A stretch of DNA of 51,574 bases from Coriobacteriia bacterium (GTDB lineage: Bacteria > Actinomycetota > Coriobacteriia > Coriobacteriales > Atopobiaceae), in NCBI GenBank assembly GCA_030530145.1, contig JAUMVN010000017.1, positions 1-51,574 of the forward strand, read 5' to 3'. Both the position numbers and the translations under genes were made by a program. This document shows, piece after piece, positions 25,062-33,804 of this stretch. Every line of letters starts with the position of its first letter. The first letter of the stretch is position 1. The notes under the pieces were generated by a model that was not told where the DNA came from, did no database searches, and worked only from the letters and a program-made list of their open reading frames with translations.

Positions 25062-25964
25062 CTACTCGCCGCAGCCGCAACCGCAGCAGTGGCCGTCGCC
25101 CTCGCCGCAGCCGCACTTCGGCTCGTAGATGAAGTTGTCGATCAGGCGCGTCTTGCCGATGTAGACGGCCATGGCGCAGAGCACCGGCGTGTCCTCGATC
25201 TTCTCGACCTGCACGATGTTCTCGAAGTCGACCATCTTCACGTAGTCGATCTTTGCGAGGGGCTCGGCCTCGATGATGGCCTTCATGGCGCCGAGCACCG
25301 CGGCCGCGTCGCGCTCGCCCTCCTCGACGAGCTTCTGACCAGCGAAAACGGCGCGCGAGAGGCAAAGCGCGGCCACGCGCTCCTCGGCCGAGAGGTACGT
25401 GTTGCGCGAGCTCTTCGCCAGGCCGTCCTCCTCGCGGACGATGGGGCAGCCAACGATTCTGATGCCGAAGTTGAGGTCGCGGACCATGCGGCGGATGACG
25501 GCGAGCTGCTGAGCGTCCTTCTGGCCGAAGTAGGCGCGGTCGGGCGTGACGATGTTGAAGAGCTTGGAGACGACGGTGCACACGCCGCGGAAGTGGATGG
25601 GGCGCGTGAGGCCGCAGAGCTCGTGGGTGAGCTCGTCCATGTTCACGTAGGTGCAGGCGTTGGGCGCGTACATCTCGCTGGGCTCGGGGTGGAAGACGAG
25701 CGCGGCGCCCGCCTCCTCGCAGAGCTTGCAGTCGCGGTCGAAGTCGCGCGGGTAGCTCTCCAGGTCCTCGGTGGGCCCGAACTGCGTGGGGTTCACGAAG
25801 TCGGAGACGACGACGCGGTCGTTCTCGGCGGCGGCGCGCACAATGAGGCTCTTGTGGCCCTCGTGCAGGTAACCCATGGTGGGGACGAGACCGACGGTGA
25901 GGCCCTCGCGCTTCCAGGCGCGGACCTGCTCGCGGACCTCGGCGACAGTGGTTGCGGTTTGCAT
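25062..25964 (-). CDS. panC: Pantothenate synthetase with Cys-rich tail
   Basis: This 300-residue ligase joins pantoate and beta-alanine using ATP. The nucleotidyl-transferase motifs are clear: PTMGYLHEGHKSLI near residue 29 (HIGH-like), YFGQKDAQQLAVI, and KSSRNTYLS (KMSKS-like). After the usual end there is an extra tail with six cysteines and a histidine, KCGCGEGDGHCCGCGCGE, which standard PanC lacks and which could bind metal. The ATG overlaps the panB stop (TAATG). It is the second gene of the operon. Confidence 0.96.
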   Translation of the reverse strand: MQTATTVAEVREQVRAWKREGLTVGLVPTMGYLHEGHKSLIVRAAAENDRVVVSDFVNPTQFGPTEDLESYPRDFDRDCKLCEEAGAALVFHPEPSEMYAPNACTYVNMDELTHELCGLTRPIHFRGVCTVVSKLFNIVTPDRAYFGQKDAQQLAVIRRMVRDLNFGIRIVGCPIVREEDGLAKSSRNTYLSAEERVAALCLSRAVFAGQKLVEEGERDAAAVLGAMKAIIEAEPLAKIDYVKMVDFENIVQVEKIEDTPVLCAMAVYIGKTRLIDNFIYEPKCGCGEGDGHCCGCGCGE

Positions 25965-26806
25965 TAGTTGCTCCTCACTTGGTTCATGACCTCGGGGTCG
26001 AGGTCCTTGTAGCTCTCGGCGGACGACGGGAAGTCGCCGGACTGGATGGCCTCGTCGTAGGCGTGGAAGGCGTCGACGACGACCTGGCCCACCTGAGCGA
26101 ACTGGCGCACCATCTTCGGCTTAAAGCCGCCGGCGGTCATGCCGAGCATGTCCTGCACGACGAGCACCTGACCGTCGCAGCCGTTGCCGGCGCCGATGCC
26201 GATGGTAAACGCGCTGTTCAGGCGCTCGGTGATGTAGGTGGCCAGGTTCGCGGGCACGCACTCGAGCACGATGCAGAAGGCGCCCGCGGCCTCGATGGCC
26301 AGCGCGTCGTCGACGAGCTGGCGGGCGGCCTCCTCGGACTTGCCCTGCACCTTGAAGCCGCCGAAGGCATTGACGGACTGCGGCGTGAGGCCGAGGTGGC
26401 CCACCACGGGGATGCCGGCCTCGACCATGGCGCGGATCTGCTCGACGCAGCGCGCGCCGCCCTCGAGCTTGACGGCCTGGCAGCGGCCTTCCTTCATAAG
26501 GCGCCCGGCGTTCTCGAGCGCCTGCTCGAGGCTCGCCTGGTAGCTCATGAAGGGCATGTCGCCCACCACGAAGGTGTTCTCGGTCGCGCGGGTGACGCAG
26601 CGGGTGTGGTGGACCATGTCGTCCATGGTCACGGGAAGGGTCGAGTCGTAGCCCATCATCGTCATGCCGAGCGAGTCGCCCACGAGGATCATGTCGATGC
26701 CGGCGGCCTCGGTGAGCGCGGCCATCGTGTAGTCGTAGCTGGTCACCATCGTGACCTTGTGGCCCTCGTCGACCTTCTTCTTGAGGGTGAGGACGGTGTT
26801 TGCCAT
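25964..26806 (-). CDS. panB: Ketopantoate hydroxymethyltransferase
   Basis: This 280-residue enzyme makes ketopantoate from ketoisovalerate and methylene-tetrahydrofolate. It shows the family motifs VTSYDYTMAALTEAAGIDMILVGDS, VKLEGG, GHLGLTPQS and the catalytic glutamate in VLECVPA. I start it at ATG 26806 (MANTVLTLKK) with GGAGGGG upstream; the 21 codons further out are unsupported. It is the first gene of panB-panC-panG-panD and overlaps panC by one base. Confidence 0.97.
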   Translation of the reverse strand: MANTVLTLKKKVDEGHKVTMVTSYDYTMAALTEAAGIDMILVGDSLGMTMMGYDSTLPVTMDDMVHHTRCVTRATENTFVVGDMPFMSYQASLEQALENAGRLMKEGRCQAVKLEGGARCVEQIRAMVEAGIPVVGHLGLTPQSVNAFGGFKVQGKSEEAARQLVDDALAIEAAGAFCIVLECVPANLATYITERLNSAFTIGIGAGNGCDGQVLVVQDMLGMTAGGFKPKMVRQFAQVGQVVVDAFHAYDEAIQSGDFPSSAESYKDLDPEVMNQVRSN

Positions 26807-26832
26807 GGGGTTGGGCCCCTCCTTAATCGCGT

Positions 26833-26867
26833 GCAAAGAAGCCCGCCGGGCCGGGGGCGGGGCGGGC
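26833..26867 (-). terminator. Probable terminator of the YdcF gene
   Basis: On the minus strand, GCCCGCC and GGCGGGC enclose a GC-rich loop and are followed by TTCTTTGC. It lies between the YdcF stop (26941) and panB. Confidence 0.55.
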
Positions 26868-26940
26868 ATCAGCTGTTTTCCTGCTTAGTGTAGCGCGTCA
26901 GGACGTTCGCGGCATGCGGTGCTGGTCTCCCCGCTGGTCG

Positions 26941-27687
26941 CTAGATGTTGCCCAGCAGGAAGTCCTTGGCCACGCACGCGACCTCGCGCAGGAGGTTGTT
27001 CGGCAGGAACCAGGCGTCGGAGGGCGCGGATATGCCGCAGGCGCCGGTAAGGCCTTGGCGCGCGGCGATCCTGCAGGCGCGGAAGACGTGGAAATCGTTC
27101 GTCACGATGCCGACGCGGGCGGTCGCGGAGTCGAGCAGCTCGCGCGAGTAGCGCAGGTTCTCGACGGTGGAGCGCGAGCGGTCCTCGAGCACGACGCGCG
27201 ATTCGTCGACGCCGGCTTCCCGTAGGTAGTCAGCCATGCACTCGGCTTCGGAGCAGGGCTCGTTGCCGCCTTTGCCTCCCGAGACGATGCAGCGGGTCCG
27301 TGGGTTCTCGCGCAGGTAGGTTGCCGCGGCGTCGAGGCGGTAGCGCAACACGGCGCTCGGCGTGCCGTCCGGTCGTACCTGGGCGCCGAGCACGATGATC
27401 TCGTCGAGGTCGGCCGGGGGCGCCGTTGCTGTCGCCGCGTTGCCCATCACGACGGCGCCGATGCCGAGGGCGGCGGCGAGTCCGGCTGCGACCACGGCGG
27501 TTATGGCTACGCGCGCAGCAGCGGGCTGTGCGGACCACGCGCCAGCCCGCACGGCAAGGCCGGCCCCGGCGAGCGCCGCGCCGATCGCATACCACACGGT
27601 GAAGAACAGCGTGCCCGACCCGACGAGCATGACCGTGACCCCGTACGCCGCGCAAACAGCGCCGATTCCTATGAGCACCTGTGCCAT
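26941..27687 (-). CDS. YdcF/SanA-family (DUF218) membrane protein
   Basis: The 248-residue protein has about three hydrophobic helices in the first 90 residues and a C-terminal DUF218 domain: IIVLGAQVRPDGTPSAVLRYR, CIVSGGKGGNE, ESRSR-like LEDRSRSTVENL and VTNDFHVFRA. Members include ElyC and SanA, tied to envelope integrity in E. coli; the chemistry is unknown. I start it at ATG 27687 with AAGGGG upstream because the 46 codons further out read into a GC-rich leader. It precedes the pan operon but is separated by a probable terminator. Element C lies upstream. Confidence 0.88.
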   Translation of the reverse strand: MAQVLIGIGAVCAAYGVTVMLVGSGTLFFTVWYAIGAALAGAGLAVRAGAWSAQPAAARVAITAVVAAGLAAALGIGAVVMGNAATATAPPADLDEIIVLGAQVRPDGTPSAVLRYRLDAAATYLRENPRTRCIVSGGKGGNEPCSEAECMADYLREAGVDESRVVLEDRSRSTVENLRYSRELLDSATARVGIVTNDFHVFRACRIAARQGLTGACGISAPSDAWFLPNNLLREVACVAKDFLLGNI

Positions 27688-27816
27688 CGCATCCCCTTCG
27701 CGCCGCCGACGTCTCCATTCTGCGACATTGCCGCGGTGCGGTGGAGCGCGCTCGGCTGCTGCTTCGCCCCCTGAGGCCGCCGTGGGGGGCGATTCGCGCG
27801 GCCCTGCGGAGCAAAA

Positions 27817-27960
27817 TGCAAACATCTCTGTGTCTTAATTCGGGATGGCTGAGTATTCAGTGCCTATTTTGCGGTGGCGAGCTGCTGTCGACCTGCGGAA
27901 ATGCCGACGGAAGACCTTTGGCTACTCGGCAAACTCAAACAAGACGCAGAGATGTTTGCA
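27817..27960. repeat. Long-hairpin element C (GAGTAG family)
   Basis: The outer arm TGCAAACATCTCTGTGTCTT pairs with the complement ending at 27960 with one T-G wobble. The inner GCTGAGTA (27849-27856) pairs with the region GCTACTCGGC (27921-27930); the centre is 65 nt. Its outer arm is nearly the same as that of element A, at another locus. Confidence 0.8.
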
Positions 27961-27999
27961 ATTTGCTCAGCGTGCGGCGTTTTGTCGCCCGCGCGGCAT

Positions 28000-28031
28000 G
28001 AAAAACCCGGCCGAGCGGGTGCTCGACCGGG
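28000..28031 (-). terminator. Terminator of isocitrate dehydrogenase
   Basis: On the minus strand, CCCGGTCGAGC and GCTCGGCCGGG pair around ACCC and are followed by TTTTTC. It lies 37 nt after the stop at 28068. Confidence 0.88.
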
Positions 28032-28067
28032 CGTTACGCGCGGGATGCGGTTATGCGGCGCGGCGCC

Positions 28068-29282
28068 TTATGCGGCGGCCTCAGCGTCGAGGGTCTCGCG
28101 GATGGCGAGGATGAACTCGCGGGTGCCGAGGGTGGTGGGGTTCTCGAGCGAGGTGATGCGCGCGAGGTCGCCCGTCATCTTGCCGGCCTCGATGGTGTGG
28201 ATGGTCGCGGCCTCCAGGCGGTCGGCGAAGTCGACGAGCTCGGGGGTCTCGTCAAGCTCGCCGCGCTTGCGCAGCGCGCCCGTCCAGGCAAAGATCGTGG
28301 CCACCGAGTTCGTGGACGTCGGCTCGCCCTTGAGGTGCTTGTAGTAGTGGCGCTGCACGGTGCCGTGTGCGGCCTCGTACTCGTAGTAGCCGTGGGGGCT
28401 GACCAGCACGGACGTCATCATGGCAAGGCTGCCGAAGGCGCTGGAGAGCATGTCGCTCATCACGTCGCCGTCGTAGTTCTTGCAGGCCCAGATAAAGCCG
28501 CCCTCGGCCTTCATGATGCGGGCCACGGCGTCGTCGATCAGCGTGTAGAAGTACTCGATGCCGGCGGCCTCGAAGGCGTCCTTGTACTCGGCCTCGTAGA
28601 GGTCGGCGAAGACGTCCTTGAAGCGGTGGTCGTACTTCTTCGAGATGGTGTCCTTGGTGGCGAACCAGAGGTCCTGCTTGGTGGAGAGCGCGTACTCGAA
28701 GCAGCTGCGCGCGAAGCTCTCGATGGAGTCGTCGAGGTTGTGCTGGCCCTGGACCACGCCCGCGCCGGTGAAGTCGTGCACGAGCTCGCGGGTCTCGGTG
28801 CCGTCGGCGGCGGTGTACACGAGCTCCACCTTGCCAGGGCCGGGGATGCGCATCTCGGCGTTCTTGTAGACGTCGCCGTAGGCATGGCGCGCGATGGTGA
28901 TGGGCTTCTTCCACGAGGTCACGACCGGGTCGATGCCCTTGACCACGATGGGAGCGCGGAAGACGGTGCCGTCGAGCATGGCGCGGATGGTGCCGTTGGG
29001 GCTTTTCCACATCTGCTTCAAGCCGTACTCCTCGACGCGCGCGGCGTTCGGGGTGATGGTGGCGCACTTGACGGCCACGCCCAGGCGCTTGGTGGCCTCG
29101 GCGGAGTCGACGGTAACCTGGTCGTCGGTCTTGTCGCGGTACTCGAGGCCCAGGTCGTAGTACTCGGTCTTGAGATCGACGTAGGGGCAGATGAGCTCGT
29201 CCTTGATGATCTGCCAGATGATGCGGGTCATCTCGTCGCCGTCCATCTCGACGAGCGGGGTCTTCATCGCGATCTTGGTCAT
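28068..29282 (-). CDS. icd: Isocitrate dehydrogenase, homodimeric NADP type
   Basis: This 404-residue enzyme makes 2-oxoglutarate and NADPH. It belongs to the eukaryote-like type: [13 protein letters not shown] at the start, [13 protein letters not shown], the metal site [17 protein letters not shown], and [10 protein letters not shown]. The start is ATG 29282 with GGGAGG upstream. The open frame that runs on to 30821 is nhaA read out of frame. In an anaerobe it would mainly feed glutamate synthesis; the ammonium transporter gene lies nearby but on the other strand. Confidence 0.97.
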   Translation of the reverse strand: MTKIAMKTPLVEMDGDEMTRIIWQIIKDELICPYVDLKTEYYDLGLEYRDKTDDQVTVDSAEATKRLGVAVKCATITPNAARVEEYGLKQMWKSPNGTIRAMLDGTVFRAPIVVKGIDPVVTSWKKPITIARHAYGDVYKNAEMRIPGPGKVELVYTAADGTETRELVHDFTGAGVVQGQHNLDDSIESFARSCFEYALSTKQDLWFATKDTISKKYDHRFKDVFADLYEAEYKDAFEAAGIEYFYTLIDDAVARIMKAEGGFIWACKNYDGDVMSDMLSSAFGSLAMMTSVLVSPHGYYEYEAAHGTVQRHYYKHLKGEPTSTNSVATIFAWTGALRKRGELDETPELVDFADRLEAATIHTIEAGKMTGDLARITSLENPTTLGTREFILAIRETLDAEAAA

Positions 29283-29410
29283 GTGCGCCTCCCAGGGCTG
29301 CGTTTTGCCAGTTGAATAGGAATCTATCACGAGGCCGGGGCCGCGCCGCGCGCGCCGCGCGAAGCGAGACACGCTGGATACACAGCCTGTGGCCCGGTTG
29401 CCACGCCGGT

Positions 29411-30787
29411 TTAGGCCGCCTCGCCGCCGCGCTTCTTTCCGAGGGCATGGAATACGTTGAGAAGGACGAGCCCGAGCAGGCTCGCCGTGACGCTGGCGGC
29501 GAGAATGGCGCACTTGGCGGCCAGCTGCTCGTTGCCGTAGCTGAACGAGAGCCCCGAGATCAGGATGCACATGGTGAAGCCGACGCCGCCGAGCACGCCC
29601 ACGCAGATGAGCTGCCCCCAGTTCGAGCCCTCGGGCAGGGGAGAGAAGCCCGTCTTTACCAGCACGGCCGTCACGGCGACGATGCCCAAGGGCTTGCCGA
29701 GCACGAGGCCGAGGAAGACGCCCTGCGCCACGGCATCGCCTAGGATGCTCACGGGGTCGACGCCGACCACGCGCAGCTGGGCGTTGGCGAAGGCGAACAG
29801 CGGCAGGATCAGGAAGTTCACCGGCACGGAGATAGCGCCCTCGACGCGCTGCAGCGGCGGCGTCACGCGGTGCATGATGTTCTCGACGCGGCGGGCGGTC
29901 TTGGTAAAGCCGTGCTGGCCGAGGATGTGCATCTCGGGGTCGTAGGCGTCGTCGAGCTCGGCCTCGCGTTCGGCGAGCCAGCCCTGCAGGTCGGCGAGCT
30001 TGATGTCGCTCTTCACGGGCAGGAAGAAGGCCAAGATGACGCCCGCGAGCGTGGCGTGGACGCCGGAGTTGAGCATGCAGGCCCACAGCGCGAGCCCCAC
30101 GACCAGGTACCAGCGCGCGTGGTAGACCTGCAGGCGGTTGAGCGCCCAGAGAGCCGCGCAGCAGGCGGCCGACGCCGCGAGCCAGGGCACTGACGGCGAC
30201 TGCCCGTAGAAGAGCGCGATCACGATGATGCCGAGCAGGTCGTCGGCGATGGCGAGCGTCGAGAAGAACACCTTGGCCGCGGGGGCCACCTTGTCGCCGG
30301 CGAGCGACATGATGCCGAGCGCGAAGGCGATGTCGGTGGCGATGGGAACGGCCCAGCCGCTCGTCGCGCCGCCCCAGTTGAGCAGCGTGTATATGACGGC
30401 GGGGGCCGCCACGCCGCCGCACGCGGCGAGGATGGGCATGAGGGCCTGCCGCGGGTCCGTGAGGACGCCGGCCGTGAGCTCGTACTTGAGCTCGATGCCC
30501 ACGGAGAGGAAGAAGATCGCCATGAGGAAGTCGTTGATAAAGCCCTCGACGGTGATCGAGCAGGCGAGCGGCCCGAGCGTGAAGCCGAGCGGCTGCTCCA
30601 GGAACTCCTGGACGGGGTAGTAGGCGTCGGTGTTGGCCACGACGATCGCCGCGACGGCGGCGAGCACCATGACCGCGGCGGCGATGGTGCCGTTCTCGGT
30701 GATCCAAGCCAGCCCGCGCCGGCGCGCGCAGCGCTTGGCGACGGCCGGAACCGCTACAATCTTTGATGGCGAAACAGATGCGTTCAT
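29411..30787 (-). CDS. nhaA: Na+/H+ antiporter NhaA
   Basis: This 458-residue integral membrane protein exchanges sodium for protons. It has about twelve helices. Key motifs are [12 protein letters not shown], the ion-binding Asp pair in [17 protein letters not shown], and the C-terminal [17 protein letters not shown] charged insert of about 40 residues ([20 protein letters not shown]) lies mid-protein, as in other long actinobacterial NhaA. The start is ATG 30787 with GGAGAAGG upstream. It is a single-gene unit upstream of icd on the same strand. Confidence 0.95.
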   Translation of the reverse strand: MNASVSPSKIVAVPAVAKRCARRRGLAWITENGTIAAAVMVLAAVAAIVVANTDAYYPVQEFLEQPLGFTLGPLACSITVEGFINDFLMAIFFLSVGIELKYELTAGVLTDPRQALMPILAACGGVAAPAVIYTLLNWGGATSGWAVPIATDIAFALGIMSLAGDKVAPAAKVFFSTLAIADDLLGIIVIALFYGQSPSVPWLAASAACCAALWALNRLQVYHARWYLVVGLALWACMLNSGVHATLAGVILAFFLPVKSDIKLADLQGWLAEREAELDDAYDPEMHILGQHGFTKTARRVENIMHRVTPPLQRVEGAISVPVNFLILPLFAFANAQLRVVGVDPVSILGDAVAQGVFLGLVLGKPLGIVAVTAVLVKTGFSPLPEGSNWGQLICVGVLGGVGFTMCILISGLSFSYGNEQLAAKCAILAASVTASLLGLVLLNVFHALGKKRGGEAA

Positions 30788-30904
30788 GCCTTCTCCTATA
30801 TGTCGGGTCGCATGTATTCAAGTATTCGTGCCGTTGCCCAGCGGGAGCCTAAATTATCCCAATGGACATAAAAGACCGTCGTGTTTCAAGTCTTGGCGCC
30901 CTTC

Positions 30905-30919
30905 GTTACGTATCGTTAC
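30905..30919. promoter_or_regulatory. GTTAC direct repeat upstream of amt
   Basis: GTTAC at 30905 and again at 30915, one helical turn apart, in an AT-rich intergenic region (30788-31083) with no gene. Actinobacterial GlnR boxes are built from GTNAC/GAAAC units about 11 bp apart, so a nitrogen regulator site is possible; spacing and the second half are not a full match. Confidence 0.25.
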
Positions 30920-31083
30920 AAGACAATGTTTGCTAGAGACAAGCGCATGTGCCTCTGTCAAGTTGAATTTGGTGAACGTGGCCTGCTGGCCAGTCTAGCG
31001 GCGGTTTTACAACACGGGTTGTCTACTCGGAGGCAATCTCGCGCGTCTCACACCAAGGAAAGAAGCAAAACAGGGAGGTAGAA

Positions 31084-32796
31084 ATGTTCAGTTCCGCTGA
31101 CGTGACTTGGACGCTCGTCGGAGCGTTCCTTGTCTATTTCATGCAAGCCGGTTTCGCATTGTGCGAGGCGGGCCTTACCCGTGCGAAGAACACGGGCAAC
31201 ATCCTCATGAAGAACCTCATGGACTTCTGTATCGGCACGCCTTGCTACTGGCTCGTCGGCTTCGGCATCATGTTCGGCGGCACCGGCGCCCTCGTCGGCT
31301 CCTTCGACCCGTTCATCCAGGGCACCTACGACTTCGGCACCCTGCCCACCTGGGTCTACGCCATCTTCCAGACCGTCTTCTGCGCCACCGCGGCCACGAT
31401 CGTCTCCGGCTCCATGGCCGAGCGCACGAACTTCAAGGCTTACGTGCTCTACTCCGCGATGATCTCCCTCGTGGTCTACCCCATCTCCGGCCACTGGATC
31501 TGGGGCGGCGGCTGGCTCTCTGAGCTCGGCTTCCACGACTTCGCCGGCTCCACGGCCGTCCACTTCGTCGGCGGCGTGACCGCCTGCCTCGGGGCCGCTC
31601 TCCTCGGGCCCCGCATCGGCAAGTACGGCAAGGACGGCAAGCCTCGCGCCATCCTCGGCCACAACATGACCGCCATGGCCCTCGGCGTCTTCATCCTCTG
31701 GTTCTGCTGGTTCGGCTTCAACGGCGGCTCCACCGTCTCCATGACCGGCGACGACGTCATGACCAACGCCGGCCTCGTCGTCTTCAACACCAACCTCGCC
31801 GCCGCCATGGCGACCCTCGCGGCCATGATCTTCACCTGGTGCCGCTACGGCAAGCCTGACGTGTCCCTCACCTTCAACGCGTCTCTCGCCGGCCTCGTCG
31901 CCATCACCGCCGGCTGCGACGTCATGGATCCCTTCGGTGCCGCCATCACCGGCCTCGTCGCGGGCATCCTCGTGATCCTTTCCGTCGAGTTCTTCGACAA
32001 CGTGGCAAAGATCGACGACCCCGTCGGCGCTGTCTCCGTCCACGGTGCCTGTGGCGCCTTCGGCACCCTGTGCGTCGGTCTCTTCGCCACCGACGGCGGC
32101 CTCTTCTACGGCGGCGGCTTCACCCAGCTCGGCGTCCAGCTCCTCGGCCTCGTCTCCGTCGCCGCTTGGGTCCTCGTGACCATGTTCATCATCTTCAAGG
32201 TCATCGACAAGTTCGTCGGCCTGCGCGTCCCCGAGGAGATCGAGATCGACGGCCTCGACTTCGCCGAGCACGGCCTGCCCACCGCGTACGCCGGCTTCGC
32301 CATCTCCGACCCGACCTACGCCAACCTCGAGCTCGTCAACCCCAACGAGGGCACCGACCTCGGCGAGGACGACATCGACAAGGCCTCCGAGGCCAAGGTC
32401 AACGCGGCTGTCCCCGTGGTCACCTCGCCTGTGTCCACCGGCATGCACAACATCAGCGTGTGCTGCAAGGCCTCCAAGCTCGACGAGCTCAAGGTGGCCC
32501 TCAACAAGGCCGGAATCACCGGCATGACCGTCACGCAGGTCACGGGCTACGGCCTGCAGAAGGGCGCCGGCGAGAAGTACCGCGGCGTCGAGGTCGACGC
32601 GCGCCTGCTCCCGAAGGTCAAGGTCGAGATCGTCGTGGGCAACATTCCCTACGAGAAGATCGTCGACGTCATCAAGCGCGTCCTGTACACGGGCCACATC
32701 GGCGACGGCAAGATCTTCGTCTACGGCGTCGAGAAGGTCGTCAAGGTCCGCACGAGCGAGGAGGACCTGCTCGCCCTCACCGACGAGGCCGAGTAA
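31084..32796 (+). CDS. amt: Ammonium transporter fused to a PII (GlnK) domain
   Basis: This 570-residue protein joins an Amt channel (about 1-420, eleven helices; signatures MQAGFALCEAGLTRAKNTGNI, GGVTACLGAALLG, GHNMTAMALGVFILWFCWFG) to a PII signal domain (about 455-566: ISVCCKASKLDELKVAL, the T-loop GEKYRGVEVD with Y499, and the end GDGKIFVYGVEKVV). Free PII proteins plug Amt when nitrogen is sufficient; here the plug is tethered. Y499 is at the position where PII is modified in many bacteria. The start is ATG 31084 with GGGAGG upstream. No free glnK is seen in the window. Confidence 0.96.
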   Translation: MFSSADVTWTLVGAFLVYFMQAGFALCEAGLTRAKNTGNILMKNLMDFCIGTPCYWLVGFGIMFGGTGALVGSFDPFIQGTYDFGTLPTWVYAIFQTVFCATAATIVSGSMAERTNFKAYVLYSAMISLVVYPISGHWIWGGGWLSELGFHDFAGSTAVHFVGGVTACLGAALLGPRIGKYGKDGKPRAILGHNMTAMALGVFILWFCWFGFNGGSTVSMTGDDVMTNAGLVVFNTNLAAAMATLAAMIFTWCRYGKPDVSLTFNASLAGLVAITAGCDVMDPFGAAITGLVAGILVILSVEFFDNVAKIDDPVGAVSVHGACGAFGTLCVGLFATDGGLFYGGGFTQLGVQLLGLVSVAAWVLVTMFIIFKVIDKFVGLRVPEEIEIDGLDFAEHGLPTAYAGFAISDPTYANLELVNPNEGTDLGEDDIDKASEAKVNAAVPVVTSPVSTGMHNISVCCKASKLDELKVALNKAGITGMTVTQVTGYGLQKGAGEKYRGVEVDARLLPKVKVEIVVGNIPYEKIVDVIKRVLYTGHIGDGKIFVYGVEKVVKVRTSEEDLLALTDEAE

Positions 32797-32828
32797 GCGC
32801 ATCGCGCAGTTCGCATAGCTGGCAAGAA

Positions 32829-32860
32829 GGGCCGTTCGGATGGATTCCGGGCGGCCCCGT
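32829..32860 (+). terminator. Probable terminator of amt
   Basis: GGGCCG and CGGCCC pair with an inner CGG/CCG stem, followed by CGTTGT. The T run is poor. It lies 33 nt after the amt stop. Confidence 0.45.
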
Positions 32861-32874
32861 TGTATTCCGGCGGC

Positions 32875-33312
32875 TTATGCCGGCGGGTTCTCGGCGATGT
32901 AGCGCTCCAGGATGCCGGCGGCATCTTCCACGAGCCGGGGGCAGGGCCGGGCCGCGTAGTACCCGCTCGTGCGCACCTGCGGGACGGGCGAGCTCGCGCC
33001 CGGTTGGTCCAGGCCAAGAAGGTCGCGGCAGATAATCGAGCCGTTGAGCTCCCGGAACTGTCCCGCGACGTCTTGGATGCGTGCATAGACGGACCCCTTG
33101 TCCTCGTCATAGAGCGCCGAGATCACGAACGCCATGCCGGAGATGGCCCCGCAGACCTCTCGCATGCGGCCAATGCCCGCGCCGAACCCGATGGTCAGGC
33201 GCTTGACCTGGTCGGCCGGCATGCCGACCTGCTCGCTAAAGGCCGTCGCGACCGATTGCGAGCAGTTGCAGCCCTCCATAAAGAGCGCCCTTGCCTCAGC
33301 GCCTTTGCCCAT
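32875..33312 (-). CDS. C_GCAxxG_C_C family protein
   Basis: This 145-residue protein shows the spaced cysteines of the C_GCAxxG_C_C family: GCNCSQSV near the start, the central VCGAISG, then CRDLLG and a late CP. Members are thought to be redox-active or metal-binding and often neighbour selenium or iron-sulfur genes; function is not established. I start at ATG 33312; an in-frame GTG at 33318 is a close alternative since GAGGAG precedes both. It converges on amt and is upstream-flanked by a repeat-rich spacer. Confidence 0.85.
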   Translation of the reverse strand: MGKGAEARALFMEGCNCSQSVATAFSEQVGMPADQVKRLTIGFGAGIGRMREVCGAISGMAFVISALYDEDKGSVYARIQDVAGQFRELNGSIICRDLLGLDQPGASSPVPQVRTSGYYAARPCPRLVEDAAGILERYIAENPPA

Positions 33313-33804
33313 GGGCACCCGCCTCTCCTCGTTTGCCGTGGTTGGCCACTAGGATAGCGCGGCGCGGCGGCGGGCGCAGGATTCCCGGGAATGCGGGACG
33401 CCACAAAAGGGAGGGCGCCACAAAAGCGCGCCCTCGGCGACGCGCAGGTTGGGCGGCGCCACAGATGTTCGTTCTCGGCGACATGCGCGGCCCTTCTTGC
33501 CACAGAAGCGGGCCGCGGGCGACGTCCCTGCGTCGTCGCCGCCGCGGTTTTGTGGCAAGAAGGGCCTAGAACGTCGCCGGCACCGGGGTTTTGTGGCGGG
33601 CGGTCTTCGAGCGCCGCCCGTGTCGCGCCGCCGCGGCAGGAGGCTCCGCGCACCTGTCTGCGTCCGGCGCGCCGCGCGTTTCTTGCCATGCCCCGTTAAC
33701 CGAAAGGGTTATGTTCGGAAAACAACAACGGTTTACAGGATGTTAGGCTCTTCAACAAATAGTTTGCACTTGGGGAAGCGCGAACACAAAGGAGAGGAGC
33801 CATC
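33313..33804. repeat. Gene-free spacer packed with GCCACAAAA/TTTTGTGGC repeats
   Basis: In this 492-nt spacer GCCACAAAA occurs at about 33401 and 33418, the variant GCCACAG at 33455 and 33499, and the inverted TTTTGTGGC at about 33548 and 33591, separated by GC-rich 20-40 nt blocks (for example CTCGGCGAC twice). Two CTTCTTGCC/GGCAAGAAG 9-mers lie inside (33493, 33553). The last 100 nt (33700-33800) are AT-rich and probably carry the promoter for the gene at 33805. No coding frame here looks real. Confidence 0.6.

Noticed and set aside
28068-30821. 917-residue protein with a long extension before isocitrate dehydrogenase
   Set aside because: The extension is nhaA out of frame; the enzyme starts at 29282 with MTKIAMKTP and GGGAGG upstream.
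31048-32802. 584-codon minus-strand frame opposite amt
   Set aside because: It is an antisense shadow with Asp/Gly/Val/Ala-rich composition; amt is unambiguous.
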